Source of the DNA: Mucilaginibacter sp.
Lineage (GTDB): Bacteria; Bacteroidota; Bacteroidia; Sphingobacteriales; Sphingobacteriaceae
NCBI GenBank assembly: GCA_028287865.1
Contig: JAQBOU010000010.1
Location: forward strand, 1-37,961
DNA: 37,961 nucleotides
Reading direction: 5' to 3'
Position numbers and translations under genes: made by a program. The notes beneath the pieces were generated by a model. It was not told the origin of the DNA. It searched no databases and saw only the letters and a list, made by a program, of their open reading frames with translations. Of this stretch, positions 31,388 to 37,961 are shown piece after piece. Each line of letters starts with the position of its first letter. The stretch's first letter is position 1.

Positions 31388-32836
31388 ATGACGAAAATTA
31401 TATTAAGATTAAAAAGAGTAAGCATATTAAGCATTTTGCTGCTGGCATTGCTAAATATTACCGCAAAAGCGCAGCAGGTGATAAGCTTACAACAAGCGGT
31501 CGACTCCACCCTGAAAAATAACCTTACCATTAAACAAGCGAGGCTAACCGAATCGCTTGCTGCCGAAGATTACAGCCAGGCAAAATTTAACCAGCTACCC
31601 AGCCTTAATGTTAGTCCGCAGGCATCGTATAACTTTGGCCGAAGCCCCAACTTAACCACCTATTCTTACAGCAGTCAATCTTTTTTATATCTTACAGCAC
31701 AGGCTTCGTTAGCGGTAACCATTTATCAGGGCGGCCAGTTACGCAACCAGATAGTTCAGAACAAATTATTACTGGATGTTGATAAGGGCGCCACCGCCAA
31801 AGTTAAAAACGATTTACTTTTAAACGTTGTTACTGATTACCTGGTAATTCTTACAGATCAGGATTTAGTTACCGCAGCACAACAACAGGTTGCACTGGCT
31901 AAAATTACCTTAGATCGTGCACAGAGAAACTTTGAAGCCGGCAATCAAACCCGGGCTGACCTGGCACAGGCACAGGCACAGGTTTCAACAGCGGACCTCA
32001 ACTTAACAAACGCCCAAAACCAGGTTGATCTTGCTGTACTGATCTTAAAGCAATACATGGAGATGAACCCATCAACACAAATAAAAGTTCAAAAACCCGA
32101 CATCAGCAAATTGACGGACATCAGGACTATTTATGATGCTACCGAAGTTATAAAAACCGCATTTATGGTTAACCCCGATATTAAACTTGCGGAATTACAG
32201 CAGCAAACCTATGCACAGGCTATAAAAATAGCCAAAGGCAATTATTACCCTACCGTTTCGTTATTTGCAGGCGTCGGCACAAATTATTCAAACCAAAACA
32301 CCCAACAGGTAGTTGGTACCACATCAGTTACCCAACAAATAGGAACGGTAAACGTACAGGGCACACCAACCCCGGTAACTACTTCGCTTACTGAGCCTGT
32401 TTATGGGCCTTATACTACCTTCAGCCAGCTTGGTAACAACTTTAACCAATCAATAGGTATCAGTGTACAGATACCTATTTTTAACCGCTTTTTGGCCCGT
32501 ACTTCAGTAAGAAAAGCCAAATTGAATTATGAGTATGCACAACTTAGCTCCGAACTGGCTAAAAATACGTTAAGCAAAACCATAATACAGGCAGTACTGG
32601 ATCTACAGGCTGCCGAAAAAAGCTACCAATCGTCGTTGCAAACCTTTAATTCAAACAAGGAGGCGTTAAATATTACCAAACAGCGGTACGATGCAGGACT
32701 CGTGAACACATTGGATTATAATACCGCGCTCACCAACTATAATAAATCACAAAATGATATGATTGAGGCTCAATACCAGGTAATATTCCGAAGCAAGGTT
32801 ATTGACTATTATGTTGGTAACCCGATAGTTCTGTAA
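31388..32836 (+). CDS. TolC-family outer-membrane efflux protein
   Basis: 482 residues. A signal peptide ends near TAKAQQ (about residue 29). Two outer-membrane efflux (OEP) repeats follow, with the long helices of a TolC tunnel, e.g. LDRAQRNFEAGNQTRADLAQAQAQ and ITKQRYDAGLVNTLDYNTALTNYN at equivalent places in the two halves. It should form a trimeric channel across outer membrane and periplasm. The next gene encodes a MacA/HlyD-like adaptor, so the two belong to one export pump. The inserted region (about residues 305-345, rich in Thr, Val and Gln) corresponds to the extracellular loops. No inner-membrane transporter gene follows. Confidence 0.93.
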   Translation: MTKIILRLKRVSILSILLLALLNITAKAQQVISLQQAVDSTLKNNLTIKQARLTESLAAEDYSQAKFNQLPSLNVSPQASYNFGRSPNLTTYSYSSQSFLYLTAQASLAVTIYQGGQLRNQIVQNKLLLDVDKGATAKVKNDLLLNVVTDYLVILTDQDLVTAAQQQVALAKITLDRAQRNFEAGNQTRADLAQAQAQVSTADLNLTNAQNQVDLAVLILKQYMEMNPSTQIKVQKPDISKLTDIRTIYDATEVIKTAFMVNPDIKLAELQQQTYAQAIKIAKGNYYPTVSLFAGVGTNYSNQNTQQVVGTTSVTQQIGTVNVQGTPTPVTTSLTEPVYGPYTTFSQLGNNFNQSIGISVQIPIFNRFLARTSVRKAKLNYEYAQLSSELAKNTLSKTIIQAVLDLQAAEKSYQSSLQTFNSNKEALNITKQRYDAGLVNTLDYNTALTNYNKSQNDMIEAQYQVIFRSKVIDYYVGNPIVL

Positions 32837-32941
32837 TGTGCGGATGTGCAAATATGAAGATGTGCAAATAAAAAATGGCTAATAAATTAAAACATAAATA
32901 AATCCGAAATCGAAAATCCGAAATCCGAAATCATAATAATC
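32837..32941 (+). repeat. Word-repeat spacer between the TolC and adaptor genes
   Basis: Two sets of repeated words fill the gap: GGATGTGCAAATATGAAGATGTGCAAAT near 32843 is a doublet of ATGTGCAAAT, and AAATCCGAAATCGAAAATCC near 32900 continues with ATCCGAAATC to 32932. No promoter or terminator is evident. Text of both kinds is typical of Bacteroidota spacers. It separates two genes that should be cotranscribed. Confidence 0.55.
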
Positions 32942-34282
32942 ATGGGAAAAACTACAAAATATATTCTTATCTCGCTAGGCGTACTGATCGTTTTGCTGGT
33001 AATAGCAAAAGCAACCGGCATGATAGGCAAGCCGCAAATAACCCAGGTTGCTACTGAGAAAACAACCGTACGTGACATTGTTGAAACCGTATCGGCCAGT
33101 GGTAAAATTAAGCCGCATGTTGAGGTAAAAATAAGCCCGGAAGTTTCGGGCGAGGTTGTTGAATTGCCTATAAAGGAAGGCGAGGTTGTTAAAAAAGGTC
33201 AACTGCTTTGTAAAATAAGGCCTGATATTTTAAAGTCGGAACTTGACCGTGCCCAGGCGCAGTACAATACCCAAAAAGCAAGTATCGGCAATACAAAACA
33301 AATGCTGAAACAGTCACAGGCTACTTTTGACAACCAGGCATCGATTTTTAAACGTGACAAAGCCCTTTACCAAAATAAGGTAATCACCACCGCCGAATAT
33401 GAAGCTGCCAAGGCAAGTTATGATGGTGCTGAAGCTGCACTGGAAGCTGCAAAGCAAAATGTAATAGGCTCTACCTACGGGCTTGCCCAATCACAGGCAT
33501 CTGTAAAGGAAGCCGGCGACAATCTGATTAAAACAACTATTTATTCACCGGTTGATGGGGTAGTTTCCAAGTTATCTATTCAAAAGGGCGAACGCGTATT
33601 GGGTACACAACAATTTGCCGGTACCGAGATCATGACCATATCAGATTTAGACCAGCTGGATGTAAATGTTGATGTAAATGAAAATGATATTAACCGGATA
33701 CAACTGGGCGACTCGTCCAAAATTGAGGTAGATGCCTTTTTAGGGAAAAACTTTACGGGGGTAGTTACTGAAATTGGCAGCTCGGCAAACGTTGTTGGTA
33801 CCAATGCCGATCAGGTTACCAATTTCACCGTAAAGGTGCGTATAAGCCCGGCCAGCTATAAAAACCTGCTGATCAAATCAGCCGCAAACCCTTCGCCATT
33901 CCGTCCGGGACTAACTGCAACCGTAGATATTAATACCAATCATACAAAATCATTATCGGTACCAATACAAGCGGTAACTACCCGCGAACAGAAAAAGGTT
34001 ACCGCTAAACCCAGTGACCAAAAGGATGATGACAATAACGACAAGCCGCAAATTGCCGCGCCTGAAAAAGAATATGTATTTGTATACAAGGCAGGCAAAG
34101 TAAAACAAGTAATGGTAACCACAGGGATCCAGGATGATTCTTACATACAAATATTATCAGGCTTAAAAAGCGGGGACGAAGTAGTATCAGCACCGTTTGC
34201 TACCATTTCGAAAACACTGAGCGATGGCATGATGGTTGAAAAAGTTGATAAGAGCAAGCTATTTAGCGGGGATGCAAAGTAA
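32942..34282 (+). CDS. MacA/HlyD-like periplasmic adaptor protein
   Basis: 446 residues. One N-terminal membrane anchor (about residues 7-26) leads into a membrane-fusion-protein structure. It has a split lipoyl domain (ISPEVSGEVVELPIKEGEVVKKGQ near 62, TTIYSPVDGVVSKLSIQKGERV near 200) and a coiled-coil hairpin between (about 95-190, ELDRAQAQYNTQKASIGNTK). A beta-barrel and a C-terminal domain follow (VFVYKAGKVKQVMVTTGIQ, ILSGLKSGDEVV). A short acidic insert (KPSDQKDDDNNDKP, about residues 355-368) is unusual. It should connect the TolC channel just upstream to an inner-membrane transporter, probably a MacB-type ABC protein. None follows within the window, since gpsA is next. The pair may use a transporter encoded elsewhere. 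Confidence 0.92.
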   Translation: MGKTTKYILISLGVLIVLLVIAKATGMIGKPQITQVATEKTTVRDIVETVSASGKIKPHVEVKISPEVSGEVVELPIKEGEVVKKGQLLCKIRPDILKSELDRAQAQYNTQKASIGNTKQMLKQSQATFDNQASIFKRDKALYQNKVITTAEYEAAKASYDGAEAALEAAKQNVIGSTYGLAQSQASVKEAGDNLIKTTIYSPVDGVVSKLSIQKGERVLGTQQFAGTEIMTISDLDQLDVNVDVNENDINRIQLGDSSKIEVDAFLGKNFTGVVTEIGSSANVVGTNADQVTNFTVKVRISPASYKNLLIKSAANPSPFRPGLTATVDINTNHTKSLSVPIQAVTTREQKKVTAKPSDQKDDDNNDKPQIAAPEKEYVFVYKAGKVKQVMVTTGIQDDSYIQILSGLKSGDEVVSAPFATISKTLSDGMMVEKVDKSKLFSGDAK

Positions 34283-34293
34283 GTTTTGAAAAA

Positions 34294-34330
34294 ATAGTCC
34301 ATGGTCCATGGCTCATAGTCCATGGACTAT
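34294..34330. repeat. ATAGTCCATGG hairpin repeat after the adaptor gene
   Basis: ATAGTCCATGG at 34294-34304 pairs perfectly with CCATGGACTAT at 34320-34330, and the loop contains another TCCATGG. The element starts 11 bases after the stop. It could act in 3'-end processing, but its wording matches dispersed spacer repeats rather than a standard terminator. Confidence 0.65.
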
Positions 34331-34343
34331 CATTAATAAATAA

Positions 34344-34351
34344 TAACTTTG
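34344..34351 (+). promoter_or_regulatory. -7 box before gpsA
   Basis: TAACTTTG matches TAnnTTTG exactly, 37 bases before the gpsA ATG at 34389. No -33 TTG is visible. The predicted RNA start falls within the hairpin at 34351-34376, so the box and hairpin cannot both act as drawn unless the hairpin belongs to the upstream transcript. Confidence 0.4.
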
Positions 34352-34376
34352 TCCTGTCAATTAAACCTGGCAGGAC
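34351..34376 (+). terminator. Hairpin after the TolC/adaptor operon
   Basis: GTCCTGTCA (34351-34359) and TGGCAGGAC (34368-34376) form a 9-base stem with one G-T pair and an 8-base loop, followed by ATTTTATTGTT. It fits an intrinsic terminator for the efflux genes. It lies directly before the gpsA start. Confidence 0.55.
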
Positions 34377-34388
34377 ATTTTATTGTTA

Positions 34389-35396
34389 ATGCATACACCA
34401 AAAAACAAAGTCGCCGTTATTGGCGGGGGCAGCTGGGCTACGGCCAATATTAAAATACTTACTGATAACACTACCGAGAAAGAAATTTTTTGGTGGATGC
34501 GTAATGAACATGCCGTTGAGCATATCCATAAATTTAAACATAATCCAAATTACTTAAGCTCGGTTGAAATTAATTTACCTGCCCAAAATGTTTCTACAGA
34601 CCTGGCAGCCCTTATTGAACACGCTAATTTTTTATTGTTAAATGTGCCTGCTGCATTTTTGAAGGAGGCCTTTGCAGGCATAACTCCCCAACACCTTGCC
34701 GGCAAAAAAATAGTATCTGCCATAAAAGGCATTGTGCCCGATGAAAACCAGATCATCGGCGAATTTTTGAATCAGCATTACGGCGTGCCTTTTGATCATT
34801 TCCTGGTGATCAGCGGGCCATGCCATGCAGAAGAAGTGGCACTTGAAAAACTTTCTTATCTCACAATAGCCTCCATGGATACTGAACTTGCTGCCGAATT
34901 TGCGAGCATGTTTAATACCAGATATATTAAAACCAACATATCTGATGATATTTATGGAACCGAATATGGCGCTGTATTAAAAAATATTTATGCCATTGCA
35001 AGCGGCATTTGTCACGGGGTGGGTTATGGCGATAACTTTCAATCGGTATTAATATCAAACGCCATACGCGAGCTGGAGCGTTTTGTGGATGCTGTACACC
35101 CTATTGACCGCGACATCAAAGAATCAGCCTACCTTGGCGACCTTCTGGTTACCGCTTATTCGCAATTCAGCCGTAACCGTACCTTTGGCAATATGATAGG
35201 CAAAGGTTATACTGTTACTTCCGCACAGTTGGAAATGAACATGATAGCTGAAGGATATTATGCAGTAAATTGCCTACACCAGGTGAATAAACAATACAAT
35301 GTATACATGCCCATCTGCGATGCCGTTTACGCTATTTTATACCAGAAACGCGCTCCGGCGTTGGAAATGAAACATTTGGCAGAGCATTTGAGTTAG
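34389..35396 (+). CDS. gpsA: Glycerol-3-phosphate dehydrogenase [NAD(P)+]
   Basis: 335 residues from ATG 34389; an in-frame TTG at 34383 would add only two residues. It reduces dihydroxyacetone phosphate to sn-glycerol 3-phosphate for phospholipid synthesis. The nucleotide site is VAVIGGGSWATANIKIL near the N-terminus, followed by the VSAIKGI-x-PDENQ block and SGPCHAEEVALEK. The catalytic Lys lies in AVLKNIYAIASGICHGVGYGDN. C-terminal helices include NRTFGNMIGKG. The version resembles the divergent Bacteroidota GpsA. It is probably transcribed alone. Confidence 0.93.
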   Translation: MHTPKNKVAVIGGGSWATANIKILTDNTTEKEIFWWMRNEHAVEHIHKFKHNPNYLSSVEINLPAQNVSTDLAALIEHANFLLLNVPAAFLKEAFAGITPQHLAGKKIVSAIKGIVPDENQIIGEFLNQHYGVPFDHFLVISGPCHAEEVALEKLSYLTIASMDTELAAEFASMFNTRYIKTNISDDIYGTEYGAVLKNIYAIASGICHGVGYGDNFQSVLISNAIRELERFVDAVHPIDRDIKESAYLGDLLVTAYSQFSRNRTFGNMIGKGYTVTSAQLEMNMIAEGYYAVNCLHQVNKQYNVYMPICDAVYAILYQKRAPALEMKHLAEHLS

Positions 35397-35496
35397 TTGT
35401 TTAAATCAAAACAATTCACAACACGAACCCATCGGGGTTTCCATTAAAATTAATTAATGGCTCCTGGTAGCTTCGTCACAATTAAACAAACTAATT

Positions 35497-35805
35497 ATGA
35501 AAAATGTATTTAAAGTTGCACTTGTTGCAGCAGGAATTTTCACTTTTACCCAAAGTCAGGCTAAAATGCAACAGGACTCATCACTGGGGCATAAAATAAG
35601 TCATACAGCAAAAAAGGTAGGTCATGCAACGGCACATGCTGCAGCAAGCGGCGCATCAGCCATTGTTGATAAAAAATACGATGGCAAATGCGGTCCACAC
35701 GGCGAAACCGTTTATATCAACGACCAATCACACTATTATTACATCAGTAAAAAAGGCCACAGAGTTTTTTTAAAAAAATCTCAACTGATGGATAAACCAA
35801 TGTAA
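35497..35805 (+). CDS. Small exported basic protein of unknown function
   Basis: 102 residues. A signal peptide ends near QSQA (residue 22). The mature part starts with a Lys/His/Ala-rich helix (GHKISHTAKKVGHATAHAAASGAS) and continues with a compact C-terminal unit of about 45 residues (VDKKYDGKCGPHGETVYIND, HYYYISKKGHRVFLKKSQL). The pattern K-x-GP-x-G-x-T-(V/I)-YI followed by YYY-x-xKKG occurs in several uncharacterised Bacteroidota exported proteins. The single Cys is in DGKCGP. No enzyme motif is visible; binding of a polyanion such as DNA, lipopolysaccharide or teichoic-like polymer is possible from the charge only. Confidence 0.7.
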   Translation: MKNVFKVALVAAGIFTFTQSQAKMQQDSSLGHKISHTAKKVGHATAHAAASGASAIVDKKYDGKCGPHGETVYINDQSHYYYISKKGHRVFLKKSQLMDKPM

Positions 35806-35814
35806 TAAGTTTTA

Positions 35815-35885
35815 GTCTTAAGTCTGTAGTCTTAAGCTTTGGGATCATCATCAAAGATTTTCAAACTTAAGACTACAGGCTAAAC
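35815..35885. repeat. Inverted word repeat before the lipoprotein gene
   Basis: AGTCTGTAGTCTTAAG (35821-35836) is matched by CTTAAGACTACAGGCT (35866-35881) with one mismatch. The left arm is preceded by a partial extra copy (TAGTCTTA), and inner CTTTG and CAAAG also pair. The element ends 13 bases before the next ATG. Its wording is of the kind seen in many Bacteroidota spacers. Confidence 0.7.
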
Positions 35886-35894
35886 TAATCTGCA

Positions 35895-36215
35895 ATGAAA
35901 AAAATCACTTTAATTTTTGTGCACCTGGCTTGTGCATCTGTACTGTTTGCGGTGGCTTGCAGCAATCCTGTAAAAAGCAAGCTGAAGGGCAACTGGAAAT
36001 CAAAGGATGGCTCTGTAAAATTAAATATCACCGAAAAGGATTTTACGCTGGATGATGGCGAAGCTATACCCGAAGATTATTTTTTAAAGGGTGATACCAT
36101 TTATACTTCTTTTCAAGGCAATCAGCCTTACACCAGCTTTGTTGTACAAAAGCTGGAAGATCATTATTTAAAGCTCATGGGCCCGGATTCTATAGCTGTA
36201 GAATATAGCCGCTGA
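35895..36215 (+). CDS. Small lipoprotein, lipocalin-like
   Basis: 106 residues. The signal peptide ends in a lipobox-like VLFAVAC with Cys22 as the probable lipid-bearing residue. The mature part is short beta-strands: KLKGNWKSKDGSVKLNITEK, FTLDDGEAIPEDYFLKGDTIYTSF, FVVQKLEDHYLKLMGPDS. The G-N-W start and alternating strand pattern recall lipocalin-like small lipoproteins of Bacteroidota. It also recalls, without real sequence identity, the GKWTG proteins at 3797-5198. Function is unknown and an outer-membrane or periplasmic location is likely. Confidence 0.75.
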   Translation: MKKITLIFVHLACASVLFAVACSNPVKSKLKGNWKSKDGSVKLNITEKDFTLDDGEAIPEDYFLKGDTIYTSFQGNQPYTSFVVQKLEDHYLKLMGPDSIAVEYSR

Positions 36216-36255
36216 GTTGGTTAAATTAGATAGATTAAGGTTAATTACCAACATT

Positions 36256-36302
36256 TAGTAACACTTCCAACAGGTGTTGGTATTTGTTGGTAAGTGTTAC
36301 TA
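36256..36302. terminator. Long hairpin after the lipoprotein gene
   Basis: TAGTAACACTT (36256-36266) pairs perfectly with AAGTGTTACTA (36292-36302). With a one-base bulge, CCAACA and TGTTGG extend it to 17 pairs. ACCAACA words occur three times around it. The T-run is poor, so it may be a repeat element as much as a terminator. Confidence 0.5.
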
Positions 36303-36331
36303 ATTTATGATCCAATTAATACAATTCGTAT

Positions 36332-36475
36332 AAGATTCTTCACTGTGTTTTGAATGACAAGGCTGCTTTTTTCTCTTTGTTCATCCAGAACGATAGCAAA
36401 GTATCTTATTCATCATAAAGGTATGCGGCATACTTGTTACCCGCAGAAGATTCTTCACTACGTTGAATGACAAGG
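36332..36475 (+). repeat. Two direct copies of an AAGATTCTTCACT repeat
   Basis: Copy 1 (36332-36362) and copy 2 (36447-36475) share AAGATTCTTCACT, then a variable 3-6 bases, then TTGAATGACAAGG. They are half-elements of the dispersed Bacteroidota repeat GTCATTC-GAACG-AGTGAAGAATCT. The sequence between them (CATCCAGAACGATAGCAAAG) looks like a decayed further piece. Confidence 0.7.
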
Positions 36476-36503
36476 GCACATCTTCAAACACATCTATCCA
36501 AAA

Positions 36504-36532
36504 CAAAAACCCCCATCTTTTCAGAATGGGGG
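36504..36532 (-). terminator. Terminator of the RNA helicase gene
   Basis: On the minus strand CCCCCAT (36532-36526) pairs with ATGGGGG (36516-36510) around a 9-base loop, followed directly by TTTTTG. It lies 66 bases past the helicase stop and is a standard intrinsic terminator. Confidence 0.8.
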
Positions 36533-36597
36533 CTTTGTACACTAACTAAACTAAAAACTTGCCGCCGGTTGAAGGCGGACGATATGAAAACTAAATA

Positions 36598-37961
36598 TTA
36601 AAACCTTCTGCGTCTTTCGCCGCGGTCTTCTTTGCGTTTGCCCGAGAAATCACGAAAACCGCCACCGGCAGATCCTGTTCCTTCTCTTCTGTTTCCGTTG
36701 CTGCCACCTTCGCGCCTTTCGCCGCCTCCGCTTCTTTCACGGTTATATCCGCCTTCACGTCGTGGATAGCCACCGCCGCTTCCGCCGCTACGGCTTTCGC
36801 TGCTGCCTTCTCCGGATACTTCGATCCTTACAGGACGTCCTTTAAACTCTGCATCTTTAAATGCGGCAGACACCTTCTCAACATCAGCATGGGGTACTTC
36901 AAAAAATGAATACACACCCTTAACGTCTATCTTACCTACCGTACGACCACTTATTTTAGATTGATTGCAAATGTAACCCAGCAAATCGCCACGATTAAAT
37001 TCATCTACCGAACCTAAATTGATAAACAAACGGGTATATTCTGATTTTCCACCAGCTTCACCACCACGGCTTGGACGCTCACCGCGTTCGCCGCGATCCC
37101 TGTCAAAACGACCTTCTTCAAGCGGTGCGTTCAGGTCAGGTGCGTTTTTATAATAATCTAAAAAGCGGTTAAATTCAATGGATGCAAAGCGTTTTATAAA
37201 ATCCTCTTTGGTTAAATCCTTAAACTCTTCCATCATTCGTGGCAGGTATTGTTCAATTTGCTGGTCGTTCACCTGCACATCATGTATTTTATGTACAATG
37301 CTGAACAGTTGTTTTTCGCAAACATCAAAACCGGTAGGGATTTCAACTTTAACAAACTTTTTACCAAGGCCGCGTTCAATCTGGCGTATCTTACCTAGTT
37401 CTTTAGCGTTGATAATAGAGATAGACACTCCTGTTTTACCTGCACGGGCTGTACGGCCGCTACGGTGAGTGTAGTTCTCAACTTCATCAGGTAACGAGTA
37501 GTTAATAACGTGTGTTATATCACTAACGTCAATACCACGTGCTGCAACGTCTGTAGCTATTAATAACTGCAGGCTGCGGTCGCGGTAGCGTTTCATTACC
37601 TTATCGCGTTGTTGTTGCGAAAGGTCGCCGTGTAAAGAATCGGCATTATAACCGTCTTTTAACAGTGCTTCGGCAATGTCCTGTGTTTCAATTTTGGTAC
37701 GGCAAAATACGATACCAAAAATATCAGGGTTAAAATCAACAATACGTTTAAAAGCGGCATACTTGTCACGGGCACGTACAATATAATATTCGTGCTCAAT
37801 GTTAGCATTACCGGTATTTTTGGTACCCATGGTAAGCTCAAAAGGCTCGTTCATGTACTTTTTCGCTATACGGCGAACTTCAGTAGGCATGGTGGCCGAG
37901 AATAACCATGTTTTTTTCTCGTCGGGAGTGGTGGATAAAATACTGTCAATGTCTTCCTGAA
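36598..37961 (-). CDS. DEAD-box RNA helicase, 5' part missing
   Basis: The visible 454 codons enter at the right edge in frame upstream of the Met at 37890. WLFSATMP is helicase motif III, so the start lies outside the window and the Met is internal. The second RecA domain follows with IVFCRTKIETQDIAEAL, LIATDVAARGIDV and HRSGRTARAG (motifs IV to VI). A DbpA-like RNA-binding domain follows (TRLFINLGSVDEFNRGDLLG to GRPVRIEVSG). The tail is about 65 residues rich in Gly, Arg and Ser (RREGGYNRERSGGGERREGG). This CsdA/DeaD-like layout unwinds structured RNA in ribosome assembly and cold adaptation. The Walker and DEAD motifs cannot be checked here. Confidence 0.94.
   Translation of the reverse strand, partial: QEDIDSILSTTPDEKKTWLFSATMPTEVRRIAKKYMNEPFELTMGTKNTGNANIEHEYYIVRARDKYAAFKRIVDFNPDIFGIVFCRTKIETQDIAEALLKDGYNADSLHGDLSQQQRDKVMKRYRDRSLQLLIATDVAARGIDVSDITHVINYSLPDEVENYTHRSGRTARAGKTGVSISIINAKELGKIRQIERGLGKKFVKVEIPTGFDVCEKQLFSIVHKIHDVQVNDQQIEQYLPRMMEEFKDLTKEDFIKRFASIEFNRFLDYYKNAPDLNAPLEEGRFDRDRGERGERPSRGGEAGGKSEYTRLFINLGSVDEFNRGDLLGYICNQSKISGRTVGKIDVKGVYSFFEVPHADVEKVSAAFKDAEFKGRPVRIEVSGEGSSESRSGGSGGGYPRREGGYNRERSGGGERREGGSNGNRREGTGSAGGGFRDFSGKRKEDRGERRRRF

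Larger units (their letters stand above)
36216..36597. other. Convergent intergenic region, 382 bases
   Basis: The gap between the lipoprotein gene and the helicase holds four structures listed separately or here: the long hairpin at 36256-36302, two direct repeats at 36332-36362 and 36447-36475, an inverted repeat GTATGC-G-GCATAC at 36421-36433, and the helicase terminator at 36504-36532. I see no ORF. Confidence 0.7.

Noticed and set aside
37888..37890. The ATG at 37890 as start of the RNA helicase
   Set aside because: The frame continues upstream to the edge with WLFSAT directly before this Met, which is helicase motif III, so the Met is internal.

Overview
The window looks like chromosomal DNA of a Bacteroidota bacterium, most likely a Sphingobacteriaceae member of the Mucilaginibacter/Pedobacter type. 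The reasons are moderate GC, several promoters matching the Bacteroidota -7 box TAnnTTTG, a TonB-dependent receptor with a carboxypeptidase-regulatory-like N-terminus, GH127 and GH27 glycosidases, a histidine pathway ending in a fused FtcD, and spacers full of short palindromic or word-like repeats. Genus is an inference; no rRNA or other marker is present. I see no tRNA, rRNA, CRISPR array or prophage.

Layout. 1-3362 (minus): a glycosidase operon, a GH127 beta-L-arabinofuranosidase followed by a GH27 alpha-galactosidase cut by the left edge. 3797-5198 (plus): three tandem paralogues of a small exported beta-rich protein. 5249-5512 (minus): a small orphan. 5707-8571 (plus): a Cys-containing small membrane protein and a TonB-dependent receptor, ending at a bidirectional terminator. 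8642-11232 (minus): an AhpD-like protein, a DUF3179 membrane protein and a DoxX-like membrane protein. 11513-13028: an anti-sigma-like/cupin protein divergent from a VOC protein and a two-helix membrane protein, with a 20-bp palindrome between. 13112-15505 (plus): a LysR regulator, a ferredoxin-NADP reductase and a [2Fe-2S] ferredoxin. 15517-17364 (minus): a patatin-like lipase. 17563-17898 (plus): an HxlR regulator.

18150-25053 (plus) is a complete histidine-to-glutamate pathway: a MarR regulator, hutH, hutU, hutI and ftcD, with a palindrome on the predicted transcription start. It is followed by an orphan ABC-type solute-binding lipoprotein (25102-26766). 26804-27601 is a RAYT-type transposase gene bracketed by REP-like repeats, inserted between that gene and a convergent aconitase (27682-29949, minus). 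The right part holds an unknown membrane protein, a NodB deacetylase, a TolC/MacA-like pair without its permease, gpsA, two small exported proteins and a DEAD-box RNA helicase cut by the right edge.

I did not find a convincing new multi-gene defence or mobile system. The most unusual signal is in the spacers: from about 11.4 kb to the right end, at least a dozen carry repeat-like sequence of visibly different families. Some of it runs into genes, forming the last codons of hutI, the signal peptide of the solute-binding protein and the C-terminus of the RAYT gene. The triplicated exported proteins, the MarR-controlled hut cluster, the orphan anti-sigma/cupin gene and the AhpD-DUF3179-DoxX operon are the best leads among coding regions.
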